A stretch of 64,000 nucleotides of DNA, taken from assembly GCA_022824805.1 (NCBI GenBank), contig JAJDZE010000200.1:1-64000 (forward strand). The letters are read 5' to 3'. Position 1 is the first letter of the stretch. Each line of letters begins with the position of its first letter. Shown here piece after piece: positions 9,717 through 21,340 of this stretch. The DNA comes from Acidimicrobiia bacterium. Its GTDB lineage: Bacteria > Actinomycetota > Acidimicrobiia > Acidimicrobiales > Poriferisodalaceae. The translations under genes were made by a program, and so were the position numbers. The notes beneath the pieces were generated by a model. It ran no database searches. It saw only the letters and a list, made by a program, of their open reading frames with translations, and was not told where the DNA came from.

Positions 9717-10730
9717 CTAGCTCTTCAGGTCGTCGAAGATGGTCTGCCAGCGCTGGCGGTCGCCCTTGTAGGGGGCGTAGAAGCTGACCCGGTCGACGAC
9801 GTCGTCGAATCGGCGCTTCAGCTCGGTGGCCACCTGCTCGGGCTCGGCCACCACCGCGAACGCATCGAGGATGTCGTCATCGACCAGGTTGGCCATCTCG
9901 ACCCAGCGGCCTTCCTTGGACATGGCGTTCAGCTCGGTCTGCATGTCGCCCCAGCCATGGCAGTCGAGCACCGGTCGGTACGCCGGCGTGGAGCCGTAGA
10001 ACGCCACTTGCTGCTTGGTGGCCTGGCGCGCCTTCTCCATGTCCTCTTCGGTGTTGCCGGTGACGATGAACGACGGCCCCGAGATCGTGATCTCGCTGGG
10101 GTCACGCCCGGCTCTGGCAGCACCCCGCTCGAGCGCCGGGATCGTCTCCTCGCGCAGGTACTTCTCGGTGGTGAAGCCGTGGCAGAGGAAGATGTCGCAG
10201 GTCTCGCCCGCCACAGCCGTCATCAGCGGGCCGACTCCCGCCAGCGCCAGTCGCGGCGTGCCGTAGGGATTCGGCCCAGGATCGAAGAACGGCGTCATCA
10301 GCGTGTGCTCGTAGAAGTCACCTCGGAAGTTCAGCTTCTCGCCGTTGTTCCAGCAGTCCCAGATGGCCTTGATCGCCATGATCATCTCGCGCATGCGGGC
10401 CGCCGGCTTGGACCACTCCATCGAGAAACGCCGAGTGATGTGCGGACGGATCTGGCTGCCCAGCCCCAGGATGAACCGCCCTTGCGACAGCGTCTGGATG
10501 TCATTGGCGCTGTAGGCCAACGTCATCGGGTTGCGGGCGAAGCCCACGGCGATGTTCGTGCCGAGGTCCACCGTCTCGGTCGCATGTGCGATGAGCGGGA
10601 GCATCGTGAACGGATCGTGGCTGGTCTCTGGCACCCACAAGCCGTCGTACCCCAACGCTTCCTGCTCTCGACTCGACTCCATCAGGTTGTCGAATCCGCT
10701 TGTGACTCCGAGGCCGCCGTCTACCTTCAT
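9717..10730 (-). CDS. LLM-class F420-dependent oxidoreductase
   Basis: LTQGRF-like LSQGRFILGLGSQIRPHITRRFSMEW and luciferase-like TIM-barrel pattern. Confidence 0.85.
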   Translation of the reverse strand: MKVDGGLGVTSGFDNLMESSREQEALGYDGLWVPETSHDPFTMLPLIAHATETVDLGTNIAVGFARNPMTLAYSANDIQTLSQGRFILGLGSQIRPHITRRFSMEWSKPAARMREMIMAIKAIWDCWNNGEKLNFRGDFYEHTLMTPFFDPGPNPYGTPRLALAGVGPLMTAVAGETCDIFLCHGFTTEKYLREETIPALERGAARAGRDPSEITISGPSFIVTGNTEEDMEKARQATKQQVAFYGSTPAYRPVLDCHGWGDMQTELNAMSKEGRWVEMANLVDDDILDAFAVVAEPEQVATELKRRFDDVVDRVSFYAPYKGDRQRWQTIFDDLKS

Positions 10731-10747
10731 GGCCGGGACGATAGCGG

Positions 10748-11794
10748 CTAGAGGTTTGCCAGCACCGACTCGGCCCGCTCGGCCAGCGACACGATGCTCT
10801 GCGGAAACTCGTGGACCTCAGGGGGAATCTCGGGGATCGCACCGCCCACATAGCGGGCATGCACACCCTCGAGAATGCATGCCAACCGCCAGCTCGCGAA
10901 AGCGAAGTGCCACTCGATGCTGCTGATGTCGCGGCCGGTCAGCTCCGCGTAGGCACGGGCGAGCTGGTTGCGGGTCCAGAAGCCCTCGGCCGTGGTGGCG
11001 TCGTGGCCGAGCGGGTTGAAGCCGTCGTCTGGCTCGACCCAGTAGCCGAGCAGGAATCCCAGCTCCGCGACCGGGTCGCCGAGCGTGGAGATCTCCCAAT
11101 CCAGCACGGCCGCTAGGTCTCCGCCGGTGGTGGAGAGGCAGTTGTCGAGGCGGTAGTCGCCGTGCACCAGCGTGGCCTCGGTCTGCGGCGGGATCGAGGC
11201 CACCAGCACATCGTGGACGCGTTCGATGATCGGCAGATCCCGTGACGTCATAGCCTTGAACTGGCGCCGCCAGACATGGAGCTGGCGAGCCACGTAGTCG
11301 TCCGGCCGGCCGAGCGTGGCGAGTCCCGTGGCTTCCAAGTCGGTGCTGTGGATGGCGGCGAGCACCTCGACCATCCGCCGGCTCAGCTCCCCACGGGCCT
11401 CGGGGGTCAGCGCCTCGACATCGTCGAGCAAGCGCAGCACGGTGCCGTCGACGAAGTCGGTCACGTAGAAGTCGGCGCCGTTCACCTCGTCGTCGGTGCA
11501 CAGGCCTACCACTGGCGGCGTAGGGACCTCGGTGGGCTCCAACGATGACAGCAAGCGGTGCTCGCGCACCATGTCGTGCGCCCCGGCCAGCAGGTGCGCC
11601 AGCGGCGGGCGGCGCAGCACCCACCGGCGCCCCGCTGCGTCGCTGACGCGGTAGGTGAGGTTGGAATGCCCGCCGGCGATGATCTCGAACAGCAGCGGCG
11701 GGCTGAGCTCGACTCGTTCGGCCATCCACGCCGTGACCGGCCCGATGTCAATGCCGGCGACGGCCTCGATGGCAGTGTTGGCAGAGTTCGTCAC
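10748..11794 (-). CDS. Phosphotransferase (APH/choline kinase-like) family protein
   Basis: GGHSNLTYRV, VHGDYRLDNCL and VLDWEISTLGDPVAELG motifs; GTG start with SD-like GGAGGG upstream. Confidence 0.9.
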   Translation of the reverse strand: MTNSANTAIEAVAGIDIGPVTAWMAERVELSPPLLFEIIAGGHSNLTYRVSDAAGRRWVLRRPPLAHLLAGAHDMVREHRLLSSLEPTEVPTPPVVGLCTDDEVNGADFYVTDFVDGTVLRLLDDVEALTPEARGELSRRMVEVLAAIHSTDLEATGLATLGRPDDYVARQLHVWRRQFKAMTSRDLPIIERVHDVLVASIPPQTEATLVHGDYRLDNCLSTTGGDLAAVLDWEISTLGDPVAELGFLLGYWVEPDDGFNPLGHDATTAEGFWTRNQLARAYAELTGRDISSIEWHFAFASWRLACILEGVHARYVGGAIPEIPPEVHEFPQSIVSLAERAESVLANL

Positions 11795-11935
11795 CGTCGG
11801 TCCCTCCTGCGGTCGGCGCCAGCCAGCACCATCATGACCGCGCAGGCGGCGGGGTGTCTCACCGACAGCTGCATCCGGCAACGCTGCGCACGACGCCAAC
11901 GGCCCGGTACCGGCCCACACCAATACGCTTCGCCG

Positions 11936-13093
11936 GTGCTGTTCGTGACGATCTACACCACGCAGTTCCTCGTCACGGCCTCGATGGGTGTCATCTTCGC
12001 CTACTTGGCGGACCTGCAAGATCGCTACGGCCTCTCCCACCTGGAGCTAGGCATGGTCGCCGCCGCCGGTTTCGTCGCCGGCCTATTGGCGCAGTTGCTG
12101 CTCTCGCCGCTGGTCGACCGGGGCCGCCACCGTTTCGTGGCATGGACCTCGGTGACAGCAGCAGTGTTCGGCGCTTTCGGCTTCGTATTCGCAGAGGAGA
12201 CTTGGTCGCTCGTGACGAGCCGGGCCTTGGCCGGCCTCTCCTTCGGACTGTTCGGCCTCGTGGCTCGCAAGGCGCTGATCGGCCGGGACATCAGCGGCAG
12301 CGGCGCCAAGGTGGGCGGCCTGCTGTCGTGCGCAGTGGCGGGGTTCATCAGCGGTCCAGCGATCGGGGCTGCGCTCAGCGGTGTCTCGTTCGAGGCCCCG
12401 TTCCTCCTCACCGGCACGCTGATGCTGTTGCTCGGACCGGTCTCCGCAGTGCTCATCTCGAAGTCGCCGATCGCTGCGGCTGCGGTGGACTACTCCGACC
12501 TCTCGAACCTGCTCCGCCGTCCTCGGGTCCAGGCGGCCATCTGCGTGCACGTCGGCATCTGGGGCTTGATCGGCATCTTCGACGCGACCGTCGACCGCTA
12601 CCTCACCGACGTGGGATTGTCGTCGGCAGAGCTGGCGGTCGGGCTGCTCATCATCGGCATCCCGCTGATGGCGTTGCCGCCATACACCGGCGCCCTGGCA
12701 GAACGCCTCGGCGGAGGTCGCGTCGGCGTCCCTGCTCTGCTGCTCTTCGTTCCGGCAGTGCTGCTGTATGGCTGGATTGGGGGACTGGCGAGCTTCATCG
12801 CCGTCGGCCTCGCCGAAGCGGTCACTGAGTCCTATGGCGTGATGGGTGCTCAAGTGCTCGTGCTCGAGGCCACGGGCGCTGAACAGGCGGCGATGGGGAC
12901 CGGAGTGTTGGAAGCTGTCGGCCTGCTCGTCGCGGCCGGCGCCGCATTCGGCGGCCCGCCGCTGTACGGCCATCTCGGGCCGCGTTGGCTGTTCGGTAGC
13001 TGGGCGGCGATCTGCCTGATCCTCGCGGCGCTCGCGATGCTGAGATTGAAAGCAGTGAAAATTCAACCAAAGGTAATCACACGGTCTCACTAA
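11936..13093 (+). CDS. MFS transporter
   Basis: About 12 hydrophobic segments; TACGCT-N6-GTG start. Confidence 0.75.
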   Translation: MLFVTIYTTQFLVTASMGVIFAYLADLQDRYGLSHLELGMVAAAGFVAGLLAQLLLSPLVDRGRHRFVAWTSVTAAVFGAFGFVFAEETWSLVTSRALAGLSFGLFGLVARKALIGRDISGSGAKVGGLLSCAVAGFISGPAIGAALSGVSFEAPFLLTGTLMLLLGPVSAVLISKSPIAAAAVDYSDLSNLLRRPRVQAAICVHVGIWGLIGIFDATVDRYLTDVGLSSAELAVGLLIIGIPLMALPPYTGALAERLGGGRVGVPALLLFVPAVLLYGWIGGLASFIAVGLAEAVTESYGVMGAQVLVLEATGAEQAAMGTGVLEAVGLLVAAGAAFGGPPLYGHLGPRWLFGSWAAICLILAALAMLRLKAVKIQPKVITRSH

Positions 13094-13103
13094 GATCGCG
13101 TGT

Positions 13104-13763
13104 ATGCGGGCGTCGGGCCCAGGGCCGTCAGCACACGGGCGCGCTGCCGACTGGCGTTCCGTAGCGAGGGAGGCAGCGGGATTCGCACGGCGGGTCGGCA
13201 TGGTGCCGGTCCTGGTGCTGCTGGGTGCCGTCGGCGCAGTCGTGGCTGCGGGATTTCTGGCCGGGGTCCGCCATGGCTCGCCCGAGCCCATCGAGCTGCC
13301 GCTCGCATCGGCCGAGGCACCGCTCCCGGTGGCGACCACGCAGCCGTCGTTGCTGAAGGTGCACCTCGCCGGAGCGGTACGGCAGCCGGGGCTCTACGAC
13401 GTTCCGGCTGGCGCCCGGGTCGGCGACCTCGTCGAGGCAGCCGGCGGGCTGGCCGCCGATGCCGACGAAGCAGCAGTCAACCTGGCGGAGCGGCTGCGCG
13501 ATGAGCAGCAGATCTATGTGCCGGTCGAGGGCGAATTGCCTGCTGCGGGGGCGCTGGGATCGGATTCGGCCGGACCGATCGATGTCAACACCGCCTCGGC
13601 ATCACAGCTTGACGAGCTGCCGGGTATCGGCCCGTCCCTGGCGGCGGCGATCATCGCCTTCAGGACCGAGCACGGACCGTTCGCGACCCTGGATGCACTT
13701 GAGCAGGTGCCCGGGATCGGGCCCTCCAAGCTGTCCCGGCTGCGGTCCCATGCAACCGTTTGA
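13104..13763 (+). CDS. comEA: ComEA helix-hairpin-helix DNA-binding competence protein
   Basis: N-terminal TM, SLBB-like domain (VHLAGAVRQPGLYDVPAGARVGDLVEAAGG) and C-terminal HhH (IDVNTASASQLDELPGIGPSLAAAIIAFR). Confidence 0.9.
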   Translation: MRASGPGPSAHGRAADWRSVAREAAGFARRVGMVPVLVLLGAVGAVVAAGFLAGVRHGSPEPIELPLASAEAPLPVATTQPSLLKVHLAGAVRQPGLYDVPAGARVGDLVEAAGGLAADADEAAVNLAERLRDEQQIYVPVEGELPAAGALGSDSAGPIDVNTASASQLDELPGIGPSLAAAIIAFRTEHGPFATLDALEQVPGIGPSKLSRLRSHATV

Positions 13764-15696
13764 ATCGCCCGAGCAGGCCGAGGCGCTCCGGCCGTCGATT
13801 GCATCGATCCATGCGGGCGCACTCGACCCGGCTATCCCGCCACGGGCGGCGCCTCGCCGGTTCGGAGGTCTCAGCGCTGTTGCCGACCGGTGGCTGGTGG
13901 CGGGTGCCATCGCCACCGCGGCCGGCGCCCTGTGGGCACCCCCGGTGTCGCTGTGGCGGGGCTCGTGGTGGTGGGGCATTGCACTGGGCCTCGGGCTCGG
14001 CGCCGCCGGCCTAGCGAGCCGTGCGCGGGTGCTCATCCCGGCTGGCCTGCTGGTGCTCGCAGCGGTCGCCATGGGAACCCAGATCGCCCAGCTCAGCTCC
14101 GTGACGGGAGGCGAGTTCGAAGGCGACGTGCAACTGGTCGGCGACCCTCGATGGCGCTCTGGCGCCCTGGTCGTGCCGTTCAGCGCCGAGATCGACGGTG
14201 CCCAGCACCGGTGGGAGGGCTGGGCACGGGGCCCGGCCGCATGGCGGCTGGAAGACGCAGCCATGGGGGAGCGCTGGCGCCTGAGCGTGAGCGCAGAACC
14301 GGCCGAGCCCGCCGACCGTCCCTTCCTGTGGCCCCGGCATCTCGCGGGGACCGCAGAGATTCGAACGGCGCACCGTCTCGACGGCGGCAGCGCGCCGTTC
14401 CGCATCGCGAACTCGCTGCGCGGGCTCGTGGAGGCATCGGGCGAGTCGCTGTCGCAGCGCGATGCAGCGCTGCTGGCCGGCTTCGTGTACGGCGACGACC
14501 GGGGCCAGCTTCCCGAAGTCGTTCACGATTTCCGGGAGACGTCGCTCACCCACCTGCTTGCGGTGTCGGGTTCGAATGTGGCGTTCGTGCTGCTGCTGTT
14601 CGCACCCTTGCTGGCCGGGCTTCGACCGCGGGCCCGGCTGGTCGCCGTGGCAGCCCTGCTCATCCAGTTCGCCGTGCTCACCAGGGGCGAGCCCTCGGTG
14701 CTGCGGGCGTGCGTACTCGCCACTCTCGCCGTTGGCGCGCATGCAGTCGGCAGACGGGCATCGGCGACGCGGCTGTTGGCGCTGGCGGTCATCGTGCTGC
14801 TGCTCGTCGACCCGTTGCTTGTCCGCTCGGTGGGCTTCCAGCTCTCAGTTGCCGCGACCGCCGCCATCGTGATCGGTGCCCGCCGCATCTCCCGCCTGCT
14901 GTGGGGGCCGCAATGGCTGCGCTTGGCGCTTGCCGCCACCCTGTGCGCCCAGGCGGGAGTGCTGCCGGTTCAGCTCGCCGTCTTCGGCTCGCTGCCGCTC
15001 GTGAGCATTCCGGCCAACGTCCTGGCTGGACCGGTCGCAGGCCCCGCGATGGTCTGGGGCCTCGTCGGCGGCCTCACGGGCGGCCTCGCCGGCGATGCGG
15101 TCGCATCGGTGCTGCACCTGCCGACCAAGCTGATGATGGGGTGGGTGGCGGGGGTGGCGCATCGGGGCGCATCGCTGGGATGGCCGCAGATCGAGGCTGC
15201 TGAATTGACTGCCGCGGCCGCGGTAGCCGGATGCTGTGCTGGGTTCTTTGTGGCCGCACCGCGCCTATTCGGGAACCTGGCCGTGCTGCGCAACCTGGCG
15301 GTGGTCGCGGCTGGCGTCGGGGTCTGGGCAGCGGCCAGCACCCACCGACCTGCGCCTCCGGCAGGGCCGCATCTTGGCGTGCATCACATCGATCCGGTTG
15401 TCGTGGTGGTGGATCGCCCTGATGCCGCACGTGCACTCGGCCAGCTCGCTGCCGCGGGAATCGACCGCATCGACATCCTCGTGGCCCGCTCGGCCAGCCG
15501 CGCCGGCCGCGAGGCGGTTCGTGCCCTGCACGCCCGACACGAGGTAGGCCAAGTGCTCGCGCCGGCGGGTCTCGGCGGCCGGATCGCCTACGAGACAGTG
15601 ACCGAACCCGTCGTCATCGCCGGGCTCACCGTCGAGCCGTCTGCAGAACGCCTGCACGTCTCCGCACCTGAAACGGCCGGCCCACAGGTGCCGTAG
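13750..15696 (+). CDS. comEC: ComEC/Rec2-type DNA uptake channel with degenerate C-terminal domain
   Basis: Multi-TM competence domain with GDDRGQLPEVVHDFRETSLTHLLAVSGSNVAF; overlaps comEA. Confidence 0.85.
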   Translation: MQPFESPEQAEALRPSIASIHAGALDPAIPPRAAPRRFGGLSAVADRWLVAGAIATAAGALWAPPVSLWRGSWWWGIALGLGLGAAGLASRARVLIPAGLLVLAAVAMGTQIAQLSSVTGGEFEGDVQLVGDPRWRSGALVVPFSAEIDGAQHRWEGWARGPAAWRLEDAAMGERWRLSVSAEPAEPADRPFLWPRHLAGTAEIRTAHRLDGGSAPFRIANSLRGLVEASGESLSQRDAALLAGFVYGDDRGQLPEVVHDFRETSLTHLLAVSGSNVAFVLLLFAPLLAGLRPRARLVAVAALLIQFAVLTRGEPSVLRACVLATLAVGAHAVGRRASATRLLALAVIVLLLVDPLLVRSVGFQLSVAATAAIVIGARRISRLLWGPQWLRLALAATLCAQAGVLPVQLAVFGSLPLVSIPANVLAGPVAGPAMVWGLVGGLTGGLAGDAVASVLHLPTKLMMGWVAGVAHRGASLGWPQIEAAELTAAAAVAGCCAGFFVAAPRLFGNLAVLRNLAVVAAGVGVWAAASTHRPAPPAGPHLGVHHIDPVVVVVDRPDAARALGQLAAAGIDRIDILVARSASRAGREAVRALHARHEVGQVLAPAGLGGRIAYETVTEPVVIAGLTVEPSAERLHVSAPETAGPQVP

Positions 15697-15744
15697 CGGG
15701 CCCACCTTCCCGCGTCTCGTCTCAGCAGAACTAGCGTCGACCGA

Positions 15745-16716
15745 ATGGCAGGCGGTGCCGTGAGGCTGGTCAGCGGCGCCGATGAGATTCTCACAGCCGA
15801 GGCGGTGCGAACTGCCGTCACCGAGCTCGTGGGCGATGCCGACCGGGCAGAGGTGCTCGACGAGTTCGCCGGCGATGAATACACGCTGGCAGATGTCGTC
15901 ATCTCGGCATCGACGCCGCCGATGCTGGCAACCCACCGGGTCGTCGTGGCCCGGGGGCTCAGCCGATTCGGCACGGCCGAGCTTGCCCCGTTGATCGCGT
16001 GGCTGGACGATCCCTGCCCCACCACCGATCTGGTGCTCGAGTGGGACTCCGGCCGCGTGCCGCGCCCGCTGGCCGAGGCCGTCGAGGCCGGCGGCGGCCA
16101 CCGGATCGCATCAGACGTGCCCGGCGGGGCGCGCAATCGCCGGACATGGCTCGAGGAGCGCCTCGCGCAGGCACCGGTCCAGCTCGATGGCCGAGCCCGA
16201 GCGAGCGTGGCCGACCACCTCGGCGCCGAGCTCAGCCGCCTCGGAGCGCTGCTCGACACGCTGGCAGCGGTCTTCGGCGAAGGCGCCCGCCTCGATGCCG
16301 ACGACGTGCTGCCCTACCTCGGCGCCGAGGGCGATGTGCCGCCGTGGGATCTGACCGACGCGATCGACCGGGGAAACGTGAATGCGACCCTCGCAGTGCT
16401 GCAGCGGATGTGGGGTGCAGGCCGGCACCCCCTCGCAGTCACGGCCGCCATCGCCAACCACATCACGCGGATGGCCCGCCTGGACGGCGCCGGCGCCGCC
16501 AACGAGAAGGAGGCCGCTGCTGTGCTGGGCTTGCGCGGTTCCACGTTTCCGGCCCGCAAGGCGATGGATGGATGCCGACGGCGGGGCAGCGAAGGCATTG
16601 CCCGAGCTGTCGAGCTGCTCGCAGCGGCCGACATGGACATGCGCGGACGGTCCGGACTCGACGCTCGCTGCGTAGCCGAGATCCTGTGCGCGCGGCTCGC
16701 CGCCGGCGCCCACTGA
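15745..16716 (+). CDS. holA: DNA polymerase III delta subunit
   Basis: LVSGADEILTAEAVR; AVFGEGARLDADDVLPYLG; conserved comEC-holA-rpsT context. Confidence 0.85.
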   Translation: MAGGAVRLVSGADEILTAEAVRTAVTELVGDADRAEVLDEFAGDEYTLADVVISASTPPMLATHRVVVARGLSRFGTAELAPLIAWLDDPCPTTDLVLEWDSGRVPRPLAEAVEAGGGHRIASDVPGGARNRRTWLEERLAQAPVQLDGRARASVADHLGAELSRLGALLDTLAAVFGEGARLDADDVLPYLGAEGDVPPWDLTDAIDRGNVNATLAVLQRMWGAGRHPLAVTAAIANHITRMARLDGAGAANEKEAAAVLGLRGSTFPARKAMDGCRRRGSEGIARAVELLAAADMDMRGRSGLDARCVAEILCARLAAGAH

Positions 16717-16724
16717 AGGCGGCG

Positions 16725-16988
16725 CTACGCCCCGTTGCGCGATGCCGAGCGAGTGACGAGGCGCGACTTGCGCCGGCCGGCCTCGTTCCGGTGTATGACA
16801 CCCTTGGCAGCAGCCTTGTCGAGCCGCTTCTGAGCCAGCCGGATGAGCTCGTCGGTGGGCTCGCCGGCCTCGGCGGCTGCGATCACCGCCTTCTCGCGCG
16901 TCCGCAGTTCTGAGCGCACGGCACGGTTGCGCACCCGCCGCGCCTCGTTCTGACGATTGCGCTTGATCTGGCTCTTGATGTTGGCCAC
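16725..16988 (-). CDS. rpsT: 30S ribosomal protein S20
   Basis: (M)ANIKSQIKRNRQNEARRVRNRAVRSELRT...; GTG start, 87 aa. Confidence 0.95.
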   Translation of the reverse strand: MANIKSQIKRNRQNEARRVRNRAVRSELRTREKAVIAAAEAGEPTDELIRLAQKRLDKAAAKGVIHRNEAGRRKSRLVTRSASRNGA

Positions 16989-17062
16989 GAAGGTGTGCTC
17001 TCCGTCTCGAAACCGGCCCCGCAGGGTACCGTGCGGCCTGCGATGCCCCACGTGCCCCCGAG

Positions 17063-17145
17063 GAGGCTGAGCCGAACGGCGAAGCCGTGGCCCGGGCGGC
17101 CCGTGAGCCCAATCGCATAAGCAAGGGGAACAAGAGCGGGAAACA

Positions 17146-17149
<4 letters not shown>
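17063..17149 (+). repeat. Dispersed repeat copy 1, ending on the lepA start codon
   Basis: GAGGCTGAGCCGAACGGCGAAGCCGTGGCCCGGGCGGCCCGTGAGC...GAACAAGAGCGGGAAACAATGG; aligns to 34737-34809 (40/46 and 19/22 identical by hand). Confidence 0.75.
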
Positions 17150-18942
<1,793 letters not shown>

Positions 18943-19045
18943 GTGCGTCCGCTGCGGAGGCGGCGAACTCTGCTGGCCAGAAAGGCATCGGTAGCATCGC
19001 GAGGCAGGCTGCCAGGGTCCGCAAAGGACTGGCTGCGGAGGAGTG

Positions 19046-20122
19046 ATGGACGAGCGCAGAGCCACCGTGCTGCAGGCGGTAGTCGAGAACTTCATCGAGA
19101 GCGCGCAGCCGGTCGGATCGGCCGCAGTGCTCGAGATGACCCGCCTCGATGTGTCGCCCGCGACCGTTCGCAATGATCTCGCTGCACTGGAGGCGGGCGG
19201 CTTTTTGATGCAGCCCCATACCAGCGCCGGTCGGGTGCCGACTGAAGCGGGCTACCGGTACTTCGTGGACGGCCTCGGGCCGGGCTCGCTGGACAACACG
19301 GAGGTCCGCCAGGTGCGGGCCTTCTTCGCGCATGCCCAAGGGCAGATCGAGGAACTGCTCGCCGACACCAGCCGGCTGCTGTCGGACCTGACCGAGTACG
19401 CGGCGATGGTGGTCGCCCCCCGGCACGATCGAGACAGCATCCGGTCGGCCCAGCTGGTGGACCTCGGAGGCGGCCGGCTGCTCGTGGTGCTGGTGATGTC
19501 GTCGGGCGTCGTGGAGCGCACCTACCTCGACGTGTACAACAACCGCGAACTGGCCGACGCGGCTCAAGGGCCCGCCGCAGGGGCTGCCTCCGCGATCCTG
19601 GCCGAGGCGCTGGTGGGGCGCACCCGATCGCAGCCGCCGCCCGTTCCTGAAACCGGCGATGCGGCGACAGATGCGCTGGTGGCGGCCGCGCTGGCCGCGC
19701 TGGCCGACGATCAATCGCACCCCGACGAGCTCTACGTGGGCGGAAGATCCAAGATCACCGAGCAGTTCGAGGCCGTGTCGTCGCTTCGCTCGGTGCTGTC
19801 GGTGCTCGAGGAGCAGCTGATGGTGGTGACGCTGCTGCGCAGCCTGGTCGATCGCGGCCTCAGCGTGGCCATCGGGTCCGAGACGGGCATGAAGCCGCTG
19901 GCGGACTGCTCGGTGGTGGTCGCGCCCTACGAGGTCGACGGCCGCACCGTCGGCAGCGTGGGATTGCTGGGCCCCACCCGGATGGACTACTCCAAAGCAC
20001 TGGCGGCGGTGCACACGGTGAGCCGGCGGCTGTCAGCCTCGCTCGGCGACGGCGACGTCGCGCATGCCCTCGGCGACGTCGCGCATGCATCGTCGGGCAA
20101 CTCGGCTTCGGTCCCGCACTAG
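19046..20122 (+). CDS. hrcA: Heat-inducible transcription repressor HrcA
   Basis: DERRATVLQAVVENFIESAQPVGSAAVLEMTRLDVSPATVRNDLAALE; adjacent to dnaJ. Confidence 0.95.
   Translation: MDERRATVLQAVVENFIESAQPVGSAAVLEMTRLDVSPATVRNDLAALEAGGFLMQPHTSAGRVPTEAGYRYFVDGLGPGSLDNTEVRQVRAFFAHAQGQIEELLADTSRLLSDLTEYAAMVVAPRHDRDSIRSAQLVDLGGGRLLVVLVMSSGVVERTYLDVYNNRELADAAQGPAAGAASAILAEALVGRTRSQPPPVPETGDAATDALVAAALAALADDQSHPDELYVGGRSKITEQFEAVSSLRSVLSVLEEQLMVVTLLRSLVDRGLSVAIGSETGMKPLADCSVVVAPYEVDGRTVGSVGLLGPTRMDYSKALAAVHTVSRRLSASLGDGDVAHALGDVAHASSGNSASVPH
20051..20088 (+). repeat. In-frame 21-bp-period direct repeat at the hrcA 3' end
   Basis: GGCGACGTCGCGCATGC at 20051-20067 and 20072-20088, encoding GDVAHAL/GDVAHAS. 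Confidence 0.9.
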
Positions 20123-20133
20123 ACCTGCCACAG

Positions 20134-21339
20134 ATGCCTGCCGACTACTACGAGCTGCTCGACGTGAGCCGCGACGTCAGCGAGGGCGACCTCAAGCGCG
20201 CCTACCGGCGCAAAGCCCGTGAGCACCATCCCGATGCGAACCCGGGCGACGCGCAGGCCGAGGCCCGCTTCAAGGAGATCAGCGAGGCCTATGCCGTGCT
20301 CTCCGACCCGCAAGCTCGCGCCCGCTACGACCGCTTCGGGCATGAGGGCTTGCGAGGCGGGATGGGCGGTCCCGCATTCGACTTCGATCTCAGCGACATC
20401 TTCGAGTCGTTCTTCGGGGGGAACCCATTCGGCGGCGGCCGATCCCGGCGAGCGTCAGGCCCGCCGCGCGGCGACGATCACGAGTCGGTGGTCGATCTCG
20501 ATTTTGCCGAGGCCGTCTTCGGCGTCGACCGGCCGATCGAAGTGCGGACGCTGGTGTCGTGTGACGATTGCGGCGGTTCTGGCGCCGCGCAGGGCACGTC
20601 GCCGACGGTGTGCAGCGTCTGCGGGGGCGCGGGGCAGGTTCGCCAGGTGCGCCAGAGCCTGCTGGGCCAGATGGTCACCACTGCGCCGTGCGGCCAGTGC
20701 CGCGGGACCGGCATGGAGATCATCGACCCGTGCAGATCCTGCCGGGGCGAAGGCCGCCGGGCCGAGCACGTCTCGCTCGTCGTGCGGGTGCCGCCCGGTG
20801 TCGAGGGGGGCGCCACGCTGCGCCTGAGCGGCCGCGGATCTGTGGGGCCCCGCGGCGGCCCCGCAGGCGATCTGTACGTGCACCTGCGCGTCGCCGAATC
20901 TGACGCATTCGTGCGCCAGGGCGACAGCCTCGTGGCCGAGCTGCCGGTGACCATGCTGCAAGCTGCCCTGGGAGCGACGGTGACGTTCGAGACGCTGGAC
21001 GGGCCGCAGGATCTGGCGGTCAAGGCCGGCACCCAGCCGAATGACACCATCCGGCTGAACGGGCTCGGCGTGCCGCGTGCCAACGGGCGCGGGCGCGGCG
21101 ACCTGCATGTGGTGGTGCGGGTGGACATCCCCAAGAAGCTCTCGAAGGCCGAGGCGGCCAAGCTGAGAGAAGTCGCCAGCGCGCGTGGCGAGCAGGTGGA
21201 CGGGATCGTTGTCGATCAGGCCGCGCCCGCCGAATCGCATGACCGTGATAGAGCACGCGGTGAGGCCCAGGCTGAGCGATCCAAGGCCCGGGGCAGCACG
21301 GAAGCCCGACAACGGCGCGTGCGTCGCAGCAAGAGTTGA
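20134..21339 (+). CDS. dnaJ: Molecular chaperone DnaJ
   Basis: J-domain YYELLDVSRDVSEGDLKRAYRRKAREHHPDANPG and four CxxCxGxG-type zinc motifs. Confidence 0.96.
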   Translation: MPADYYELLDVSRDVSEGDLKRAYRRKAREHHPDANPGDAQAEARFKEISEAYAVLSDPQARARYDRFGHEGLRGGMGGPAFDFDLSDIFESFFGGNPFGGGRSRRASGPPRGDDHESVVDLDFAEAVFGVDRPIEVRTLVSCDDCGGSGAAQGTSPTVCSVCGGAGQVRQVRQSLLGQMVTTAPCGQCRGTGMEIIDPCRSCRGEGRRAEHVSLVVRVPPGVEGGATLRLSGRGSVGPRGGPAGDLYVHLRVAESDAFVRQGDSLVAELPVTMLQAALGATVTFETLDGPQDLAVKAGTQPNDTIRLNGLGVPRANGRGRGDLHVVVRVDIPKKLSKAEAAKLREVASARGEQVDGIVVDQAAPAESHDRDRARGEAQAERSKARGSTEARQRRVRRSKS

Positions 21340-21340
21340 G

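Noticed and set aside
18943-19045. CIRCE operator upstream of hrcA
   Set aside because: No GCACTC-N9-GAGTGC-type inverted repeat found by eye before hrcA; not claimed.
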